In this document: positions 12,262 through 23,369 of the stretch, piece by piece | How positions within the stretch are numbered: the stretch's first letter is position 1 | Layout: every line of letters starts with the position of its first letter | NCBI GenBank assembly: GCA_025738555.1 | Contig: JAOVFP010000003.1 | Coordinates: 62,001 to 126,000, forward strand | DNA: 64,000 nt | Direction of reading: 5' to 3' | Source of the DNA: Cyathus striatus | Taxonomy: Eukaryota > Basidiomycota > Agaricomycetes > Agaricales > Nidulariaceae | Program-made: the position numbers and the translations under genes | The notes under the pieces: generated by a model | What the model saw: only the letters and a program-made list of their open reading frames with translations | Databases searched by the model: none | What the model was told of the DNA's origin: nothing

Positions 12262-13228
12262 ACTTCTAATTTAGCTCTTACATGTACAATGTATTTCATT
12301 GAAAAATTGAACTTCAGAAAGCTGTTATCGTGCTAACTATCACTACAAGACTATATAACTTTTTGTGTGACTAATTACACCTAACTAAAATGCACCATGA
12401 ATAAAATGGTATAAATATATTTCCTTGAGTCTGATTATACCTCATTGATTCCAATTATGTCAAATTTAGTGAATTTACCTCATTGTGACATCACTGAGTC
12501 ATAATTAGGAATGTGGGTTTTTCCTGATGTACAGGCTAAGGATGTGTCAGGTAGATGACAAACTTGAATCGGTTCATCTAGTAGATGTTCTTGGATATGG
12601 TGAGCTTTACTATCTGATGATATAATTAGAAAATACTAACTTCATGATAATAAAGGCCTAGTCGAAAGGGAGGTGCCACCCCAAGTCATTGAAATGTGCC
12701 ACTGGATTGGATTGCACCCCCAAAGTCCGAGGCATGTTCACCACAGTAGTCTTTGAAGTATGGAGGTCCCTGATTGTCCCAGCTTGCGAGCAAAAAGTTG
12801 TCAACAGTGCACTCATGTTGGGACTCATTCAGGCTATCGAAGTATTGGTTAGTTCATTTATGTATACAGTATCTCCTTTACAAAGCACTTACATTTTGTT
12901 GGAAGATTGACATAATTGGACTCTATTGTTGCAGAGTGATAAATTTTCGAAATGTCTACTGAAGTACTAGTAAGTAAAGACAATCCATGTACTGTAAAGA
13001 TCAACTTACAAAAGAAATTGCACGTTGATGGTGAATTCTGGAAAAAGGCATATATGTTTCCATCCATGGCATTCACAAGCCTACATGAACAAGAAACTCC
13101 ATCCTCAGCAGCAAGTGCACAAAAACAAGGCCAGTGCAATAGTTGGTCTCGCAGCCATTGTCGAATATCAGCAGGTGTGATATGGTTTCCCATGTATGTT
13201 GGACTATGTAAAAATGATTAAGTGTAGG
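12262..13228. other. AT-rich stretch with a possible minus-strand coding remnant
   Basis: 12262-12680 is AT-rich with nothing recognised. From about 13190 down to 12690 the minus strand reads in two blocks, ITPADIRQWLRDQLLHWPCF and FDSLNESQHECTVDNFLLAS, separated by a stretch with splice-like ends. I do not recognise the family. This could be a fragment of an uncharacterised protein gene or chance. Confidence 0.25.
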
Positions 13229-14070
13229 TGTAACAACATTGTAGGGAACCCTGCCAGCCTATGTACAAAACTACCTAATATACATAGTCTGTTGGTTCCT
13301 GTACTTACCCTAACCAATCAGAATGCACCTTACTCATTACACCCTGATCTCGAGACACTAACAATATTCCACACCCTCGATTATGCCGAAGATCACTACA
13401 AATTTCGATGAAGTCCGCATTATTACAAATCAATCAAGCATTACTCAGCAAAGCGCTAAAGTTAATGCGCTGAGTAGTATCCTAAAACCGATGCACCAAA
13501 GTAAACACCGTACCGAAAGGCACGTGACTTAGTGCTGACCAATCACAACGCCTGGCAAAGCGCTTGCATCAATATTACTTTATCCGATGCCGCCGCGCGC
13601 CCTTTATACATATTCCTTTCCTCTTTTCTTTATTCCTCTACCCTTTATCTTTATTCCTTTACTACAAATCACTCTTACTTAGTATATTAATAATCATGGT
13701 ACATATTTCTACCTAGGTAGTATCAAAAAGTATATAAACCCCCCTCATGTAGCTACATCCCTCAGTCAATTCTAGTCTGATTCACACTCAGTATTGATCT
13801 GCTGCTCACACTAAGCTTCTAGCTGTAGAAACTTAGTGTACTTCTGTTCTTATCCAGTTAATACTCAATACTGCTCAGCTTCATTACTAGCTAAAGCTCT
13901 TGCACAGGCAAGAACCTTAGCTAACTTCACATTTTCTACCTCAAAGACTTCAAAAACACCTTCACTACTACTCTTAAAATCCTATACAAGTCTTAATAAC
14001 TCTATAAGACTTGTACCTTACTTCAAAACTCCTCAAGAAACTCGACAACTCGTTTAGAACACAAGTGACA
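13229..14070 (+). repeat. Candidate solo LTR
   Basis: The segment starts TGTAACAACA and ends AAGTGACA, a plausible TGT...ACA pair. A CACGTG box sits at 13521-13526, a TATA-like AGTATATAAACC near 13729, and CT- and ACTT-rich sequence follows, as in fungal LTRs. No clean 5-bp target duplication is visible (GTAGG before, GATGG after), and no second copy is present in the window. Confidence 0.35.
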
Positions 14071-14837
14071 GATGGACGCTGTCACTCTCTGTACTTTACT
14101 GTACACCTTCAGACAAGTCTACACCTTACAACATACTATGCAACTGTAACCAATTTCTTTGCAAGAATGCACCATATAACCAGGTCAGAGCTGAACTTCT
14201 GCTTGAGTGAAAGGTTATCATATATATTAAGATGCTCAGAATGATACATGGGAAGGACAGAATACAGAACAATGTTGCAAGTACATGATCAGTACAGTTT
14301 GTCTTTATATACAACATCCATGTGTGTGGTGAACATTCACCATGCATACAGTGGGTCACCATTCACTGGTGAATGATGACTTGTGCTCATTTTTTGTGAG
14401 TACAACTTATATGTCAAACTACTATGAGGCACTTTGAGACCTCAATAATTTTTAGCTCCACATTATGGACGGACTTTGAGAGAAACTGAATTTTATATTC
14501 CTGATTTGCAATGGTTCAACATCACGTTTCATTTGTATGGTGTGTGGCGACCGGTACAAGCATTATTATTGGTGACTGTGATTCTTCATGATTGCACTTT
14601 CAATTGTGGTGACATATTACTCGCCTTGGTGAGCATGAGTCTTCATGTGCATGGTGTGTGGTGTCGGCCAACTTGTATTCATCTCAGTGAGTATGACTCA
14701 TACAGCATTGAGACTTTGTATTTTTTTTACATAGCTCCACCTCAGCGATAGTCATTGAATAATGGTACATTCTGTATTCCAGCTTTGATACACTCTCATA
14801 ATTCATCCACATGGGCTATATTGCTCTGCATATTTAA
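14071..14837. other. No gene recognised; short repeats
   Basis: The only structure I see is short imperfect palindromes around 14316-14375, such as GGTGAACATTCACC and TCACCATTCACTGGTGA, and two loosely similar blocks around CATGGTGTGTGG and TATGGTGTGTGG (14530-14700). Confidence 0.35.
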
Positions 14838-16895
14838 ATGAGTGGACGAATCTTCTTGCTTGTAATCACTATCCATATGCTCTCAGAGTTTCAGCAACAT
14901 GCTATAGAAGCAGTTAGATCTCATCTTTATGAAGATGGCTTGGATCCTAGTGTTCTGGATGGCATTACATTCAGGCCAATTCCTACATCTTCACAACCAG
15001 ATACTGTCACTATTCAGTCCAGTCCCACAAGTTTCTCTGCACCACTAAACCTTCGCATTAACTGTCAACTTGTTTTACACTCACTTGTTGACTACCCAGT
15101 AGACACCATCATTGAGTATTTGGAAAGTAATCCAGCTACTAGAATGCCAACTGGTTACAGGTTTGCCATTAATCCAGGCTTGGATGATTTCTACCACCCA
15201 AAAACCAACTTACAGTACTCTCTGGGTGGTAAGTGAGGAGGCAAACCAAATGTCTACTGTGGAACACTTTTAAATGATCCTGAGGGAAAACCTGTACTGT
15301 GCAATAAGTCAAAGTCTTCTTGTATGTTTTTATTCCATATGTCTAAATTTTGGGTACTTACATAGTTATATATAGGCCATGGCATCAAAACTTGTGAATT
15401 TCATTCTGCATGCAACCAGAATGACTTCCAAATTTCTGTTTCAAGTGATATCTCACCAGAAAGAAATATTTTTTAAAAGACTCTTGCATTCTTCTGTGCT
15501 GTAAAAGAGGCTGGATGCTCTTTTGATTAGCAAAGTGATGTTGGACTGGATTATGGTGGATAAGACAGTGCCATATCAGAGTGCTCTTTTGATAGTAACC
15601 AAGACATGCCTCTGGTAAAAATCACATTAAATAAATCTAGAAAACGTCGGACTACATCTCTCTGCAAAGGGAATATGGTTATTGTATATAATAAATATAA
15701 TCAGCCCCACCTCCAGTATGTCTAGCTGCTTTAGTTTTTTTTCATTTTAACCTCATAATTTTCTTATACAGATGCCAATACCACACAAATAGTAATTGTG
15801 ACCATCTTTTACTTCGAAATATTCAAGAATTTGATATTTCCTATCTCGAGGCGCTTCTTTTAAATGATAAAGTATGTATAAAGCACTATGAACAGTGTGC
15901 TTATGAAAAGGGCTATGGGCCACTTGTCCCATGTACATTCCAAGCATTACCATCAGAGCAGAAGCAGTATTGTCTTGAGTATTGATTTTCATTGGGTGTG
16001 TAGGATATCTCCAAGTTGGGTTTCACAGCACATTGGCACCAAGCAGATAATGGTGAACTTCGTCAAGGAATTATATGCACAATGTCTAAATGTCCGGTAT
16101 GATTCTCTATATATACCCCAAATGACCTGGACACCTGTCCATTCATTGTGATTATATCTCATAATCTGCATAACTATGCTCATCCTCTTGCTGTGAAAAC
16201 ACCATCAGCAATTAAAGATGTATTTCGCTCCATGCTAGTTGAACTGGACTGGAAACTTGCAGATACAACTCCTCAAAAACTCACAGTGGATGCTGGATTT
16301 ACTAAAAGCCTTCAACAATATCTCAACTGGGAATTAGTGGTTGACTGCTCGATTTCTGAATTACACCCATCCTTAGGGAATTTTGACCATATTCGATGGC
16401 TGATCAACGATATATGAAAAAGTCATTTTTCAGAAGGAACTGGCTTCAGTGGTACGCATAAAGTGTTTTATTACTCTTCACTTTAATCACATTATTCATA
16501 TTCATCATAGGAGCTTAGCTGCTAGTTGAACAACATAAATTACTACTTGAATGTGTGCAGTATGTATGGTGTGCAGAAGTACACAGTATTGAAAGGGTAA
16601 AGGGCTTTTATCTTATTATTTGCATGTCTAAGAATATGGCTCTTCACCTTCTCACCACCAAACATCTTTCAATTGATACATCATTTAAGTGTGTACATGG
16701 GAAGTGGCAGAAATTTGAGATGGAAAGTTGGATTGAAGATTGAAAAAGATGTAAGTTATAATATCACTGAGGGATTGTACAATGGGTAATGTTTAATGTA
16801 TTTACAGCAGTTGTTGGTGCTCAGGCCTTTACTACATCACAATCTTCTCTGGCTCATCTAATTTTATTCCAATGTATATTTTCAATTTATTATGA
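14838..16895 (+). pseudogene. Decayed multicopy mushroom gene, possibly transposase-related
   Basis: Fragments in order match a large uncharacterised family that is multicopy in Agaricomycetes. I know it by motif pattern only; a link to MULE-type transposases is possible but unproven. Visible pieces are LVDYPVDTIIEYLESNPATR (15083-15142), NLQYSLGGK (15207-15233), EALLLNDKVC near 15850, CTFQALPSEQKQYC near 15938, VKTPSAIKDVFRSMLVELDW (16194-16253), LHPSLGNFDHIRWLINDI (ends 16414), KHLSIDTSFKCVHGKW (16660-16707) and a final block that reads TTSQSSLAHLILFQ. Stops include TGA at 15234, 16415 and 16741, plus TAG and TAA codons where relatives have glutamine-like positions. Similarity stops abruptly at the LTR boundary (16902), so the LTR element may have inserted here. 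Confidence 0.6.
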
Positions 16896-16901
16896 TTTAG
16901 T

Positions 16902-17412
16902 TGACCAAAGTCAGAAATTGTACAAATCAAAAGTCACATGACTTAACTGATCCGAAGAACAAGTTAAATCAGTATCAAAGAAGTCTCATTACAAGACAAG
17001 AGACTTAAGTTGAAAACTCAAGTATCAAAGTCAAGTAAGAATCAAGTAGTATTTCTTTAAGCTGAAGCTTGAACTCTACAGTCCAAGTTCCTACCATTTA
17101 AATACAAACTGGTTCATACTAATAATAGATACTATGAGTCAAAGGAAATATGTAAAAGCTGCACATTGGTAAGGCACAGTAAAGAAGTCTGAAAAATAAA
17201 GTAAATATAATACAATGACTCAACAGGAGTCATAAAGAAGTAAAATGATAAGAAAAGTAAGTATAAATAAGTAATGACTTACATGTAGTCATTATGAGTC
17301 AAAAGTATAAATAAAGCTGTGTAAAAGTAAAGATGTTTGGCATCGATAGTCATGCCAAACATGTCAAAGTAAACTAATTGTAAACAAAAGAAAATAAAGG
17401 AAAATTGTAACA
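16902..17412 (-). repeat. Long terminal repeat of a minus-strand retrotransposon
   Basis: On the minus strand the segment starts TGTTACAATT (at 17412) and ends TTTGGTCA (at 16902), giving TG...CA ends. Immediately upstream on that strand is a purine-rich tract (GAAGGGGTAA), placed as a polypurine tract beside a 3' LTR. The gag-like remnant lies just beyond it in the same orientation. A second LTR was not found, probably because the fold-back element at 18.5 kb separates or deleted it. Confidence 0.45.
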
Positions 17413-17419
17413 TTACCCC

Positions 17420-18545
17420 TTCATTAAGGGAAGAGTTCTGCTGAACTCTACTATTAATCATATGTGAAGTCGTCGGCCGTGTAGTTGAAGTCATCCACCT
17501 TAGCATTCTGTCAGTCCTGGAATTGATCCCATGCAAGTTGTCCCATTGATCCATCGGGATGTATCGCTCCTCTGATGTAGTCCTCCTCTATCTTGATGGT
17601 CTTACCCTTTGACCCCTCCCATCTCTTTGACCATTGTCTTGATATTCTTGTAATTCCGCATCCATGCTTCTTGTCCTCCTCCATCCATTGCCTACTCTCT
17701 GAGTAGCAGTATCCTGTGTCCTTGTCGTGGCTTGTGCAATGTGTTCTACCGCACGAAGGAAGGTCTCTTGGTCAATAGATATGTTTTTCCATGTGCTTGG
17801 AACATGTGGTTTGCTGGGTGTAGGGTAGTGCTGGAGTTGTTCGATAATAGGCATGTGGAACCACATAGTTGGCGGCAGGATTATTCATAGTGGCCAGGGG
17901 CATGTTTTGAGCAGCCACCACAGAAGTAATCAGGACAATTCTTTCTGGTATGTCCATTAGTACTGTATTGATAACATTTACCTGATCTGATTGGTGGGAA
18001 TGAGGTGTGAGTACTCCGAACAGTCCTACTCTTCCAGGGGTCATTGGAATTGGTGTGAGGATCAGGACAGAATGTGACTCAGATATTGGTTCCCCAGCTA
18101 TATTTGTCTCTGATGTCCTGGCATTGACTAGGGGTGGCATAGGAGTCAAGGGAATCAGATTTTGGAAGGAGGTAATAATGGCCTCCCTCAGGTGTGGTCT
18201 CAGGATGATTGTGAAGTCCAGCCCAAGATTTACCCAAGTTCCAGGTAAATTGGGAATGTCCATTCGGTTCAGTTCCTCTGTGAGTAAGAGCATAATGAAT
18301 GTGTGAAGGATGTGACACAGGAAGAATGGTACCAGGGAGATCTTCTATTTGGGCAGTCTGAGTGTATTGTGCTAAATTCAGACTGAGCATGCTTCAGAGG
18401 GCTTCATCTTGCATGCATCGGTTAGAGGCTTCCACTTCCATGGCATTTCTAAAAATGTTGAAGTTTCAAACTAAAGCTTCTCCATTTTCGAGATCTGCTA
18501 AGAAGTGTTGGGTGGTTTCAACATGTTCATTGGCTATGTTCAAGA
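17420..18545 (-). pseudogene. Gag-like remnant with zinc knuckle, no pol
   Basis: The minus-strand frames give, in order, NEHVETTQHFLADLENGEAL, LNLAQYTQTAQIEDLPGTIL and a zinc-knuckle-like stretch at about 17985-17895 reading C-x3-STNG-H-x4-C, then YFCGGC and APGH. Here one expected cysteine is tyrosine. Past this is a segment RAVEHIAQATTRTQDT. Stops, including a TGA at 18079-18081, interrupt it. CCHC knuckles of this type occur in retrotransposon Gag proteins, which bind nucleic acid. No protease, reverse transcriptase or integrase is visible between it and the LTR. It may be a gag-only element or a deletion product. Confidence 0.5.
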
Positions 18546-18551
18546 AGACTT

Positions 18552-18853
18552 GTCATAAGTACTCATTACTTTATATTTCCTATTGTTATTGTAATAGTAT
18601 TATGCATACTCATAAGTACTCATTACGTTATGTTTCCTATTGTTATTGTAATAGTAATATGCATACTCATAAGTACTTATTACATTGTGTTTCATATTAT
18701 TATTGTAATACTAGTATGTGTACTCATAAGTACTCATTACTTTATGTTCTCTATTATTACTGTAATGCTTCCTATTAAATAATAATGGTATAATGTGTAC
18801 TCATAAGTACTCATTAATTTATGTTTCCTATTACTATTGTATTAATATTATGT
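18552..18853 (+). repeat. 57-bp minisatellite, left arm
   Basis: About five units share CATAAGTACTCATTACTTTA, a CCTATTGTTATTGTAATAGT-like middle and ATTATGCATACT. One further unit lies beyond the nested element, at about 20555-20620. The units run in the opposite direction to those at 22942-23305. Open frames through these units are repeat artefacts. Confidence 0.85.
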
Positions 18854-18854
18854 A

Positions 18855-20551
18855 AGGTAGGGGACACTTTGATCCAGCATCCTTACATAATCCAAATTCT
18901 GGTCCTCACAGACTTGGAAATTCTTTCCTCACACATCATTTATATGAAAATCTAACTCCAACATTTGATAGCTTTCAGTATGTAAAGCAGAATGTTGTAA
19001 ATATTTTCTCTAAATTTTGAGTACAGCTGAAGTAATTTTGGGTGCAAGTTTTTGAGTAATAAAAGGTTTAAAACATTATATTATTGCATATCCAAATGTT
19101 TGGAAGACATTTGGATTTTTCAACCTCAAACATTTTGCACCTTATGTAATACAATTGTGATTATGTAATGTGCTTACACATAACATAGTGTAATATAATG
19201 TCACACTGTGTGACAGTGACAACCATCTACACATATCTTTCAGCAGAACTGTACAGTTGGGGTCATGCAAACACCACCAACTTTTTTGGTTGATTTTTTC
19301 CCACACCCACAATGCCTTCTGGCCTCCGAAAACCATCAGAATAGCATATTTTGAGGGTTTGCTTTTGATTTCCATGAGCCGATTTCACTCAAACTGATTT
19401 TTTGCATTTTTGACCCAAAAATTTGGCCATTGCCAAAAAAAACAGATAAAATCTCGAAAAAATCATTTTCGGCATCCTTTCATTAATCTAGTTATGATTT
19501 CGTAAAAATAATTCTCACTGGAGTACCAGTTCTGGCATTAAAAATGGCTAAGTAACTGGCCATACCTATAGTGTACACCATGAAAAATGCCCTAAAATCC
19601 TTTAAAATGTATTAAATCTTGCTCAAATAGATTATTGAGTAACATTGTGGTAGAAGCAGCAGAAATCTAAAACTTGGGTAGATTACAAGTGAATACTATA
19701 CTATTAAGATATATGTAACCAAGTAGTATCATATACTAATTGCTACAAACTTTAAAGTAACATTAGACAAACTATTTAATTCTTGACAAGTCATAGATTC
19801 ATTATAAATACTATGCTGATGAAACCTTGTAACATTAAGTCAATTTTGAACTTTGAGGTAGCCATCAAAGATATCAAAGCAGCAACTAGTGGAGTAGACA
19901 ATTGTTAATGCACTTACTATTTAGTACCCTCTGTAGGGGTTCAGCATGCACCAGGCTGATGGACTTGGTCAGCAACTTCTGATGTGTCAGCATGATGTGT
20001 GTCCTTTGTTTGGCAGTTAATTTAGAAATACTTGTTAGGGCATACTTATTATGTATGTAATTATAAATTTGAGTAGTTTTGAGCCAAAAATTGGGTTTCC
20101 TAAGACTTGTCAGTTCCCTCCTATACCATAATACCATAATAGGTTCGTGATACAGTCCACAGCCTGGCTCAGGTAGATTTGGACCCTGTAACATGTCAAT
20201 TTTTTGGTCAAAAAATTTGGCCAACCTATTTTCTCGTGGGAATTTTCCGAAAACATCGTTTTTGGACATTTCTGGGGTTGCTGATTCTGAATCTGAAGTC
20301 AGTTTGTGCCCAAAAATTCACATTGTCGAGATATAAAATTGGTGGTGTTTGCGTGACCCCAACTGTAGGAGATACTTGCTACAGTTTGCTTAGTATAGTA
20401 TATATTTGAGAAGGTAGCATCTAAGAATGTCACATCCAGGCAAAAATAGTGGCATATAATTTTTATTATTTTTCTAAGCCAAAGATTTTGCACCTCTTGG
20501 TGCTTACTAAGCAGATTATGTAAGGGTGCTGGATTGAAGTGTCCTCTACCT
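18855..20551. mobile_element. TA-flanked inverted-repeat element inserted in the minisatellite
   Basis: The ends are inverted copies of about 40 bp: AGGTAGGGGACACTTTGATC on the left and AGGTAGAGGACACTTCAATC read inward on the right. Both continue CCAGCA(T/C)CCTTACATAATC. TA flanks both ends (18853-18854 and 20552-20553). Removing the element joins ATTATG to TACTCATAAG, the expected minisatellite sequence. TA duplication fits the Tc1/mariner group. No intact transposase is visible, and another TA element is nested inside. Confidence 0.72.
19254..20365. mobile_element. Second TA-flanked element nested inside the first
   Basis: The termini are CAGTTGGGGTCATGCAAACA (left) and CAGTTGGGGTCACGCAAACA (right, read inward), both followed by CCACCAA. 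TA flanks both ends (19252-19253 and 20366-20367). The subterminal regions stay loosely inverted for about 150 bp, with shared blocks such as TTTTTGACC and CCAAAAA. A minus-strand frame at 19886-20269 has no recognisable transposase motif. The element is likely a non-autonomous Tc1/mariner-type copy. Confidence 0.75.
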
Positions 20552-20649
20552 TATACTCATAAGTGCTCATTACTTTATACTTTCTATTATTATTAATAGT
20601 ATTATGTATGCTTTTCCCTTATGTATTGCTATTACAGATTACTAGTTGA

Positions 20650-21085
20650 TCTGCGCTTTACATATTTCCCACGCTTCGCATTTGTCACGATATTCACGCG
20701 CGTCACGCTCGTCACACATATTCCCGCGCTTCGCATTTGTCACATACTTCCCGTGTGTCACTTTTGTCACACATATTCCCGCGCTTCGCATTTGTCACAT
20801 ACTTCCCACGTGTCACATTTGTCACATATATTCCCGCGCATCACATTTGTCACATTCGTCCCGCCCGTCACGTCTGTCACGCATATTCCCGCGCATCAAT
20901 TCATCATACATTTCCCACACTACGCATATATTGCACTTGTCACGCTTTAGCATGTTTGTCATGATTTCATGCGCGTCACGCGTCACGTTTGTCACGTTCT
21001 TTATGAGTATTGCGCTTTTATGAATGTCACACGTGTCACGTCTTTGAGGCGCGTCACGCCGTGACGATCTGCATGCATGTCACAC
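20650..21085 (+). repeat. GTCACA/CCCGCG-rich degenerate repeat, left arm
   Basis: Repeats of about 35 bp built from CATATTCCCGCGCTTCGCAT and TTTGTCACATACTTCCC fill this block. It contains one copy of CACGCTTTAGCATGTTTGT (near 20940), the counterpart of the 19-bp unit amplified in the right arm. Long frames across it (20621-21023) are repeat artefacts. Confidence 0.75.
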
Positions 21086-22264
21086 TTTTCACATATGTTA
21101 CATATATTTTTAAAAAAAAATCCATCATGTATTCATGCATGTAACATTTTTCAAATGCATTGCAACTTTTTACAAATATGATGCTTTTGAATCACATTAG
21201 ATTTTTCTGTCTGTCATGAGAGTGAAGTAAGTATTTAATAGTATAGAGTGAATTAATTATATATGCAGAGGAAACAAAATGAACTTGTAGAAGTGGAGAT
21301 TGTAACATGGAAAATAACAATTAGATAGTTATAGAAGTGTGGTAGTAATAAGAAACAAGAATGAAAAATGTAGAGTGTATATGTAGTTGAAGTCTTACCC
21401 CCACTGACAGAGCATGAGAAATTTGGAAATGGGATGATATGATGTTTAATAATCAGGTCTAGAGATGTAATGAAATGACAAAGTAAAAACTATAATGGTT
21501 AGTCTGGATATGAGAGATCATGAGATCATATGATAGAAATGAATGTTTTGGAAATATTTAACAACTGAACAGAAAAGGACATACTGTAGTGAGTATATGT
21601 TATTCCACATCACATCAAACTCACATGTCTCAGTATTTAAATAATCATGATTCTTGCATTAACCATTGGTTATTCTTATATCTTCTACTCACATTATTAA
21701 GTCACATATATGCTTACTCTATATGATTACATGACACTTCTACACTGTCATATGTGTTCACATCTCTGATTTATGTTATATAGTTCTTTTAGTATTAGTA
21801 TCCATTTGGTCATTACTTGCTTGTCTATTCTTTAGTTTAGTGTCAATTACATCATCACCTTCTTTTCTTCTTGTTCTCTTTTCAGAAGGACTAGTTTGTC
21901 TTTTCTCCTTTCTTGCCTAAGAAAAACTTACTATCATTTTTCTATAGTCATGTGCAGTATTGTCATACAGGGTCTGAATCAATGATTGACTTGTCAATGC
22001 AAGAGGCTGAATTACACTGCTAAGTAATGAGATATGGGTTAAATGTGGCATCACTGAGTGTTCTGATTCCTTGGATATGAAAGGTACAGAACATTTTTCA
22101 TTATAGACCTGTTGGAACCCCATCAACATGTTACAATCATGATACACATGCAAGCATAATGTGCTTGAAATGTATTATACATCTCAAAGATGTGACATAA
22201 GTAATACTTATGATGTGTGTGAAAGTATGATGTAAGTCCCAAAGACATGATGAATATAATGCAT
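21086..22264. other. Loop of the fold-back structure, no gene recognised
   Basis: AT-rich sequence with no protein family, splice pattern or RNA gene recognised. The minus-strand frame at 21917-22153 has no family features. Confidence 0.45.
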
Positions 22265-22454
22265 GTACAAATCATAAGAAACAGATGTGACTTATGTGAC
22301 ATGCATGCAGATCGTCACAGCGTGATGTGCCTCATAGACGTGACACGTGTGACGAGCATGAAATGCGTGACAAATAGATGTGAGATGTGTGACATTCATA
22401 AAAGCGCAATGCTCATAAAGAACATGACAAACGTGACACGTGACATGCATGAAA

Positions 22455-22881
22455 GCATGACAAATGCGCTAAAGCGTGACAAACGCGCTAAAGCGTGACA
22501 AACGCGCTAAAGCGTGACAAACGCGCTAAAGCGTGACAAACGCGCTAAAGCGTGACAAACGCGCTAAAGCGTGACAAACGCGCTAAAGCGTGACAAACGC
22601 GCTAAAGCGTGACAAACGCGCTAAAGCGTGACAAACGCGCTAAAGCGTGACAAACGCGCTAAAGCGTGACAAACGCGCTAAAGCGTGACAAACGCGCTAA
22701 AGCGTGACAAACGCGCTAAAGCGTGACAAACGCGCTAAAGCGTGACAAACGCGCTAAAGCGTGACAAACGCGCTAAAGCGTGACAAACGCGCTAAAGCGT
22801 GACAAACGCGCTAAAGCGTGACAAACGCGCTAAAGCGTGACAAACGCGCTAAAGCGTGACAAACGCGCTAAAGCGTGACAA
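22455..22881. repeat. 19-bp satellite, 21 identical units
   Basis: One diverged unit (22455-22473) is followed by 21 units identical by eye to GCGTGACAAACGCGCTAAA (22474-22872) and a partial copy. Each unit carries three CpG sites, in contrast to the CpG-poor surroundings. The left arm has only one related copy. Confidence 0.95.
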
Positions 22882-22941
22882 GTGCAATATATGCATAGTG
22901 TGCATAATAAATAGTATTACAACAACAATAGGAAACATAAT

Positions 22942-23305
22942 GTAATGAGTACTTATGAGTATGCATTATAGTATTACAATAATAATAGGAAACATAAAGT
23001 AATGAGTACTTATGAGTACACATAATACTATTACAATAACAATAGGAAATATAAAGTAATGAGTACTTATGAGTACACATAATACTATTACAATAACAAT
23101 AAGGAATATAAAGTAATGAGTACTTATGAGTACACATAATACTATTATAATAACAATAGGAAACATAATGTAATAAGTACTTATGAGTACACATAATAGT
23201 ATTACAATAACAATAGGGAATGTGAAGTAATGGGTACTTATAAGTACACATAATACAATTGTAATAATAGTAAGAAGCACAAAGTAATGAGTTTTTATGA
23301 GTAAT
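22942..23305 (-). repeat. 57-bp minisatellite, right arm
   Basis: About 6.3 units of 57 bp, each starting GTAATGAGTACTTATGAGTA and continuing CACATAATACTATTACAATA. It is the reverse complement of the unit at 18552-18853. The long minus-strand frames here are repeat artefacts. Confidence 0.9.
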
Positions 23306-23310
23306 CTGTA

Positions 23311-23369
23311 CTCATTTAAGCTCGACGTTTTATGATATTTCATATCATAAAATATTGAGCTTAAATGAG
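23311..23369. repeat. Near-perfect 28-bp inverted repeat with 3-base loop
   Basis: CTCATTTAAGCTC...TTTTATGATAT is followed by TTC and then the reverse complement ATATCATAAAA...GAGCTTAAATGAG, with about three mismatches. The RNA or single-strand form would fold into a long hairpin. It borders the right end of the fold-back element. Confidence 0.7.

Larger units (their letters stand above)
18546..23305. mobile_element. Fold-back-like inverted structure with repeat-filled arms
   Basis: The two arms are inverted copies. Left: a 57-bp minisatellite (18552-18853, resuming 20552-20620 after a nested insertion), then GTCACA-rich sequence (20650-21085). Right, in reverse: GTCACA-rich sequence (22265-22455), a 19-bp satellite (22455-22881), then the 57-bp minisatellite (22942-23305). 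The inner part aligns well when inverted: 20940-21085 matches the reverse complement of 22270-22460, sharing TTTATGAG(T/C)ATTGCGCTTTTA and CGTGACGATCTGCATGCATG-like blocks (left arm CGTGACGATCTGC, right arm TGTGACGATCTGC). The loop is about 21086-22264. No transposase or target duplication was found. Such long inverted repeats are usual for fold-back elements, but a local inverted duplication is possible. Confidence 0.6.

Noticed and set aside
19886..20269. Minus-strand frame of 127 codons as a mariner transposase
   Set aside because: It lacks DDE/D spacing and helix-turn-helix features and partly runs over the inverted end of the nested element.
20621..21023. Overlapping plus-strand frames rich in SHIFPRFAFVTY-type repeats
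   Set aside because: They translate a tandem DNA repeat in several frames at once, which is typical of repeat artefacts and not of a protein.
22455..22881. Regular short repeat resembling a CRISPR array
   Set aside because: Units abut with no spacers and the window is eukaryotic; this is a satellite.
22868..23343. Long minus-strand frames with repeated HKYSLLY pattern
   Set aside because: They follow the 57-bp minisatellite, whose length is a multiple of three, so the frame stays open by chance.
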